Origin: Emcibacteraceae bacterium | Lineage (GTDB): Bacteria; Pseudomonadota; Alphaproteobacteria; Sphingomonadales; Emcibacteraceae | Direction of reading: 5' to 3' | Assembly (NCBI GenBank): GCA_028281625.1 | Contig: JANQJN010000192.1 | Location: forward strand, 1 to 36,456 | Length of the DNA stretch: 36,456 nt | Shown here: positions 32,537 through 36,456 of the stretch, in pieces | Layout of the letters: each line of letters opens with the position of its first letter | Numbering within the stretch: position 1 is the stretch's first letter | The notes under the pieces: generated by a model | Database searches by the model: none | What the model saw: only the letters and a program-made list of their open reading frames with translations | Told to the model about the DNA's origin: nothing | Position numbers and translations under genes: made by a program

Positions 32537-32655
32537 AAAAAGTCCATAATATTGAAATATAATTACACAATATATACATGTTGCATTATCTAATATAGTA
32601 TTAAAAATCGGGACTCCAAGAGTCGCACAGTAAAAAGCATTATCAGGAAGTATTG
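32537..32655. promoter_or_regulatory. Divergent region, fxsA / Tim44-domain gene
   Basis: This 119-bp AT-rich gap carries divergent promoters that I could not resolve to a clear -35/-10 pair. AGGAAG at 32645-32650 is a strong ribosome site 5 nt before the ATG at 32656. Confidence 0.4.
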
Positions 32656-33363
32656 ATGAACGACAATTTTTTCATAATTGTAATGGCGCTTGTTGCATGT
32701 TTTATCATTTTGCAACTTCGTCGCACACTTGGCCGCAAGGACGGGTATGATGGCAAGGACGAGCAGCGTCCGGACAATCATTTGCGTGACAGTGGATCCG
32801 AGGCAAACAGTTTTGGTGATAATGTGATACCGCTTAAAGGCGGTGATGGTGAAAAAAGCGAATTTCAGGAAAGATTGGATGATGGCAAGGATATTGGTCT
32901 TTCTAAATCTTCGCCTCACTATGTGGCACTTGAAAAAATAAGAAATTTCGACAGAAACTTCACGCTGCCAGATTTTATCGATGGTGCGGAGTATGCCTAT
33001 GGTATGATCCTCAATGCCTATTGGGATGGCGATGTCAAAACACTCCGTAATTATTTGAGTCGTGATGTCCACAGCCAATTTGAAGTTGCTATTCAAGATA
33101 TGAAGGAAAATGGGCAGTTTTTCGAGAACAGAATTGAAGACGTCGAAAAAATAGAACTTGAAGACGCGAGCATTCATGGCTCCATGGCCGAGCTTACCTT
33201 AAGATACAGTGGCCATATGACAATTGTCGTAAAGGATCAAGAAGGAAATATAATCAGTGGGGATCCTGATAATCCCGTACCCGTTATTGATATCTGGACC
33301 TTCTGTCGTGATGTAAAAAGGGGCGACCCCAACTGGACACTTGTTTCCACCAGCAATGCATAG
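32656..33363 (+). CDS. Tim44/TimA-domain inner-membrane protein
   Basis: The 235-residue protein starts with one membrane anchor (about 4-19), then a charged linker (30-85), then a Tim44-like domain from about 95. The domain contains FIDGAEYAYGMILNAYWDGDVKTLRNYLS and a cone-shaped alpha/beta part ending in VIDIWTFCRDVKRGDPNWTLVST. Mitochondrial Tim44 tethers Hsp70 to the import channel; the bacterial homologues (for example Caulobacter TimA) are membrane-bound with an unclear role. I start at the ATG at 32656, with AGGAAG upstream; the in-frame TTG at 32653 is unlikely. mltA follows 28 bp later. Confidence 0.9.
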   Translation: MNDNFFIIVMALVACFIILQLRRTLGRKDGYDGKDEQRPDNHLRDSGSEANSFGDNVIPLKGGDGEKSEFQERLDDGKDIGLSKSSPHYVALEKIRNFDRNFTLPDFIDGAEYAYGMILNAYWDGDVKTLRNYLSRDVHSQFEVAIQDMKENGQFFENRIEDVEKIELEDASIHGSMAELTLRYSGHMTIVVKDQEGNIISGDPDNPVPVIDIWTFCRDVKRGDPNWTLVSTSNA

Positions 33364-33391
33364 TCAGGTGTAAATCGGGAAAAACGTAAAT

Positions 33392-34588
33392 ATGATACGC
33401 ATCACCGCCGCCGCATTCTTAGTAGGATTATTTTCGCTGGCGGTTTATTTGCTTCTTAAACCCGAACCTGAACCTGTACCGCTTCCATATCAGAGGACGA
33501 CATTTTCAAAGCTCAGTGGATGGGCGGACGATGATCATGCGGCCGCATTATCGGCATTTCAAATATCATGTGCTCGGATTCTGAATTATCCGGATGAGCG
33601 GGTGTTTAATGATTTTGGCACTGCCCTGAACTGGAAACCACTGTGCAGGGCAGCTCTTGAACTGGATCCTATCGCGGCACAGAAGTTTTTTGAAGAGCAG
33701 TTTACTCCTCTCGCTTTCCGTGATCAGGAACCCGGACTTTTTACCGGATATTACGCCCCGCTTTATAAGGGGTCGCGGGAAAAAACGGAACGTTTCACCG
33801 CCCCGCTTTACATGGTTCCTGCCGATCTTCAGGCACTTAATCTTGGAGATTTTGACCAGAGCCTTCGTGGCAGGTCGATTATAGGTGAAGTCAAAGGCGG
33901 AAAATTTGTACCTTATAAAGACCGAAAGACCATCGAGCAGGGTGCATTGGAAAACCAGGAGCTTGAACTGGTTTGGCTGGAGCGAACCGAAGAAACCTTT
34001 TTTCTGCAGATTCAAGGCTCTGGTTTTATTGAGCTAGAAAATGGGGACATAGCCCATTTTGGCTATGCTCAACGAAATGGCAGACCCTACCGGGCCATTG
34101 GTCAGTTTCTCATTCAAAGTGGTGATATAGCCCGCGAAGATATGTCACTTCAGGCGATACTTGAATGGATGGAAAATAACCCGGACCAGTCCGATGAACT
34201 GATGTGGAGAAATCCATCATACGTTTTTTTCCAGGAACGGGACGGCGACAAGCCGGTAGGAAGTCTTGGGGTTGGTCTAACCCCGGAACGCTCGCTCGCG
34301 GTGGACCGGGCTTTTATCCCGCTTGGGGCTCCGCTATGGCTTGAAACAGCAATTGAAACTGGATCTGCAACAGGTGAAATTAGCCGTCGGCCGCATCTTA
34401 ACCGACTTATGATTGCGCAGGATACTGGCGGTGCTATCAAAGGTCAGGTGCGCGGTGATGTCTATTGGGGCATTGGTGACCTTGCTGAGCTTAAAGCCGG
34501 ACCCATGAAAGACGTGGGAACTTATTATATTTTGGTGCCAAACAGTGTCGGCCAAGATATGTTTGCGCCGGCTGAGACCCCGTCATAA
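33392..34588 (+). CDS. mltA: Membrane-bound lytic murein transglycosylase A
   Basis: MltA cleaves the glycan strand of peptidoglycan and forms 1,6-anhydromuropeptides. The 398-residue protein has a hydrophobic N-terminal signal/anchor (about 4-22) without an obvious lipobox. The MltA domain contains FTGYYAPLYKGSREKTERFTAPLY, QIQGSGFIELENG and MWRNPSYVFFQE. The 3D (double-psi-barrel) domain carries AVDRAFIPLGAPLWLET and MIAQDTGGAIKGQVRGDVYWG with conserved aspartates. Its stop overlaps the smr start (TAATG). Confidence 0.95.
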   Translation: MIRITAAAFLVGLFSLAVYLLLKPEPEPVPLPYQRTTFSKLSGWADDDHAAALSAFQISCARILNYPDERVFNDFGTALNWKPLCRAALELDPIAAQKFFEEQFTPLAFRDQEPGLFTGYYAPLYKGSREKTERFTAPLYMVPADLQALNLGDFDQSLRGRSIIGEVKGGKFVPYKDRKTIEQGALENQELELVWLERTEETFFLQIQGSGFIELENGDIAHFGYAQRNGRPYRAIGQFLIQSGDIAREDMSLQAILEWMENNPDQSDELMWRNPSYVFFQERDGDKPVGSLGVGLTPERSLAVDRAFIPLGAPLWLETAIETGSATGEISRRPHLNRLMIAQDTGGAIKGQVRGDVYWGIGDLAELKAGPMKDVGTYYILVPNSVGQDMFAPAETPS

Positions 34589-35139
34589 TGGCTGATCGCA
34601 AATTAACAGACGCGGAAAAAAAGCTCTGGAGCCTCTATACCAAGGATATAAAACCAAGCCAGGCGGGCCTGGACTGGAAACTACAAGCGAAAGAAAGCAA
34701 CGGATTTAAAATAAAAACACCCAGCAAGACCAATTTTAAAACTACGCAAAAAGCAGCGCTTTCCAACCATGAGAGCCTTGAAAATAAAGACAGTAATTGG
34801 GGCAAAAAGCTAAGTCAGGGTAAAGCGAAAATTGATGGAAAGATTGACCTTCATGGTCTTACTTGTATAGAAGCCCACGAAAAACTCTATCGCTATCTTG
34901 AACGGGCGCGCTCAAGCGGAAAACGGGTGATTCTGGTGGTCACGGGTAAAGGCGGGCCAAAGGGGGACCTTCAGGATTTAAGTTATCATGATTTTGAACG
35001 CGGTCGTGGTGTGCTTCGGCGTGAGGTTCCCATGTGGCTCTCGGGAGGCATGCGCCATTTGATAGTTTCCTACCAACAAGCCCGACAGCGCGACGGCGGC
35101 GAAGGCGCCCTATATGTTGTATTAAAGAGAGCATCATGA
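34588..35139 (+). CDS. Smr/MutS2-type domain protein
   Basis: The 183-residue protein has a basic, low-complexity N-terminal half, then a C-terminal Smr domain (about 90-183). That domain contains KIDLHGLTCIEAHEKLYRYL (the DLHG motif), RVILVVTGKGGPKG (TGKG motif) and LRREVPMWLS. Smr domains are DNA/RNA endonucleases. Stand-alone proteobacterial Smr proteins include the SmrB family, which cleaves mRNA at collided ribosomes. The start overlaps the mltA stop and the end overlaps the downstream XRE gene (ATGA). The exact substrate here is not known. Confidence 0.9.
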   Translation: MADRKLTDAEKKLWSLYTKDIKPSQAGLDWKLQAKESNGFKIKTPSKTNFKTTQKAALSNHESLENKDSNWGKKLSQGKAKIDGKIDLHGLTCIEAHEKLYRYLERARSSGKRVILVVTGKGGPKGDLQDLSYHDFERGRGVLRREVPMWLSGGMRHLIVSYQQARQRDGGEGALYVVLKRAS

Positions 35140-35492
35140 CCCCTTTTGGCGAAAAAGTAAGAGAACTTAGAAAGGCGCGTGGCATCAGTCAAAAGCAAAT
35201 GGCGAAAAAACTGGCCATCAGTCCGGCATATCTTTCAGCGCTCGAGCATGGTCATCGTGGCCGGCCCTCCTGGGCGCTCATTCAACAGATCATAAGTTTT
35301 TTTAATATCATCTGGGACGAAGCGGAAGAACTCGAAAATTTGGCTCGCCTTTCTCATCCTCGTATGGTGGTGGATACATCGGGTCTAAGCGCTGAAGCCA
35401 CCGAGCTGGTTAATCTTCTAAACCGGGAAATCCGCACAATGGATGAAAAAACCATTAAGAAGATGCTCGATCTGGTTAAGAAGGAAGAATAG
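35136..35492 (+). CDS. XRE-family transcriptional regulator
   Basis: The 118-residue protein has a helix-turn-helix domain at residues 1-65 (FGEKVRELRKARGISQKQMAKKLAISPAYLSALEHG) and a C-terminal helical part with ELVNLLNREIRTMDEKTIKKMLDLVKKEE. I start at the ATG at 35136, which overlaps the smr stop as ATGA. A longer frame reaching back to 35034 would run inside smr in another frame and has no HTH support. The gene sits at the end of a mltA-smr run. It is not paired with a toxin-like gene. Its target is unknown. Confidence 0.88.
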   Translation: MTPFGEKVRELRKARGISQKQMAKKLAISPAYLSALEHGHRGRPSWALIQQIISFFNIIWDEAEELENLARLSHPRMVVDTSGLSAEATELVNLLNREIRTMDEKTIKKMLDLVKKEE

Positions 35493-36456
35493 CTAGTCAA
35501 TTTGAGGCGCTGGTGGGACGATCTTGATCTTGGTTAGCTGGTTTCGCTTTCTTTTCATCACTTCGAACTTGAACCCGTCAATAACGTATGATTGGCCTGG
35601 CAATGGAATAATTTCAGCATGATCGATCAAATATCCAGCGAGGGTGGTGGCTTCATCGTCGCTAAAGTTCCAGTTGAATTGCCGATTGAGATCCCTGATT
35701 GGCGTGGAGCCTTCAACAAGAATGTCGCCGGAAGTGAGTACACTGACTTCGCTTTCCAAGGTGTCGTGTTCATCGGTGATGTCGCCAACGATTTCTTCAA
35801 GGATATCTTCAAGCGTAATCACGCCCATAAGCGCTCCGTATTCGTCCACCACGATGGCAAAATGGGCTTTTTCTGCCAAAAACATTTTAAGCTGTTCGCG
35901 AAGGCTTGTGGTTTCGGGAACGAACCATGGTTTGATGGCAACTTCTTTCAAAGTGTCGTGAGTGATTTTGCCGTCGCCCTTTTTATATATGCGCAGAATA
36001 TCTTTGGCGTGAATGACGCCGACAATATTGTCTTGATCCTCGGTCCACATAGGTAGCCGCGTATAGGGGCTGGCGATGATTTGTTGCAGGATTTCTTCGA
36101 TACCATCCTCGAAATGGATGGTTTCAACATTTTTACGGTGGACCATCACATCTTCGAGGATGATCTCATCAAGATCAAGGATGCCGGCAAGCATATCTTT
36201 ATGCTCTTTAACGATACCGCCTTCGTGAGCCTGTAGATCAATGGCACCACGAATCTCATCATGGGGACTTAGAACTTTCTGGTTTTCTTCCGCTTTTACG
36301 CCTACCAGTCGCAAGGTTTGATTAGATATAGCCTGAATAAGCCTGACAACAGGTGACAGGACGATCACGAACAAATTTACGATCGGCGCCACGACCATGG
36401 AAACACGTTCGGGGTTGGAGATTGCATAGGTCTTTGGCATCACTTCAGCAAAAATA
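35493..36456 (-). CDS. CNNM/CBS-domain transporter-associated protein (CorC/HlyC family), 5' end beyond window
   Basis: About 321 residues are visible, open to the right edge (the frame continues through a F-A-E-V segment before MPKTYA). The N-terminal part is the end of a DUF21/CNNM membrane domain, with IFAEVMPKTYAI and hydrophobic helices. The two CBS domains follow: MVHRKNVETI, SPYTRLPMW, IVGVIHAKDIL, and FAIVVDEYGALMGVITLEDILEEIVGDI. A C-terminal CorC/transporter-associated domain carries LVEGSTPIRDLNRQF and TLAGYLIDHAEIIPLPGQSY. Such proteins are linked to magnesium or cobalt efflux. The GTG at 36443 is inside the reading frame and is not the real start. The stop directly abuts the XRE stop (bases 35490-35495, TAG and CTA). 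Confidence 0.9.
   Translation of the reverse strand, partial: IFAEVMPKTYAISNPERVSMVVAPIVNLFVIVLSPVVRLIQAISNQTLRLVGVKAEENQKVLSPHDEIRGAIDLQAHEGGIVKEHKDMLAGILDLDEIILEDVMVHRKNVETIHFEDGIEEILQQIIASPYTRLPMWTEDQDNIVGVIHAKDILRIYKKGDGKITHDTLKEVAIKPWFVPETTSLREQLKMFLAEKAHFAIVVDEYGALMGVITLEDILEEIVGDITDEHDTLESEVSVLTSGDILVEGSTPIRDLNRQFNWNFSDDEATTLAGYLIDHAEIIPLPGQSYVIDGFKFEVMKRKRNQLTKIKIVPPAPQID

Noticed and set aside
32590-33177. 195-codon open frame on the minus strand
   Set aside because: It is antisense to the Tim44-domain gene, which has a strong ribosome site and family match. The antisense product has no credible domain.
35034-35135. Longer N-terminus for the XRE regulator
   Set aside because: The extra 34 codons overlap smr in another frame and add no family-like sequence. 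The ATGA overlap start at 35136 fits better.
1-36456. CRISPR arrays, insertion sequences, prophage, tRNA or rRNA genes
   Set aside because: I saw no regularly spaced repeats, no transposase or integrase frame, and no cloverleaf-like or rRNA-like stretch in the gaps.

Overview
The window is a chromosome segment from an alphaproteobacterium that appears to contain the replication origin. Evidence for the lineage is the neighbourhood itself. It has hemE next to a pyruvate-phosphate-dikinase regulatory protein gene (the arrangement around the Caulobacter origin), the mnmE-mnmG-rsmG-parA-parB cluster, maf-aroE-coaE-dnaQ, secB/fxsA/Tim44-domain/mltA/smr, an iscR-sufBCDS-sufT operon, an SdhAF4-type protein and a large-type NAD-glutamate dehydrogenase. 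Base composition is moderate, not the high GC of many soil alphaproteobacteria. A marine, Kordiimonadales/Emcibacter-like organism is a guess only.

Layout, left to right. 1-569: tail of the NAD-glutamate dehydrogenase gene, ending in a terminator shared with purH. 629-6092 (minus): purH, a heparinase II/III-like gene, rpe and rsmB. 6210-9707 (plus): a tight three-gene unit made of a 52-residue SdhAF4-like protein, a membrane fatty-acid hydroxylase/sterol-desaturase family protein and a large patatin-like lipase. 9711-15392 (minus): the SUF iron-sulfur assembly operon behind its Rrf2-type regulator. 15510-21287 (minus): parB, parA, rsmG, mnmG and mnmE, with two parS-like sites. 21575-23509: a DNA alkyltransferase gene and a convergent NhaC-type antiporter gene. 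23615-27483 (minus): rho, hemJ, hemH and hemE. 27484-27865: AT-rich, gene-free, rich in degenerate DnaA boxes, the candidate oriC. 27866-31382 (plus): the dikinase regulator, maf, aroE, coaE and dnaQ in a tightly overlapping run. 31430-32536 (minus): secB and fxsA. 32656-35492 (plus): Tim44-domain protein, mltA, smr and a small XRE regulator. 35493 to the right edge (minus): a CNNM/CBS-domain protein, cut by the window edge.

How it fits together. Genes left of about 27.5 kb mostly point left, and the first five genes to the right all point right, as expected for forks leaving an origin between hemE and the regulator gene. The segregation locus (parA, parB and two identical parS-like sites) lies 7.5-10 kb to the left, a spacing like that of Caulobacter. 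Two perfect DnaA boxes straddle the parA start codon, suggesting a link between initiation and segregation.

Most genes are ordinary housekeeping genes. I did not find a clear new multi-gene system. The items most worth checking are the origin architecture, the DnaA boxes on parA, a gene-free structured stretch between mnmE and the alkyltransferase gene, the hydroxylase-patatin cassette, and inverted repeats in front of the SUF regulator. No mobile element, CRISPR array, tRNA or rRNA was seen.
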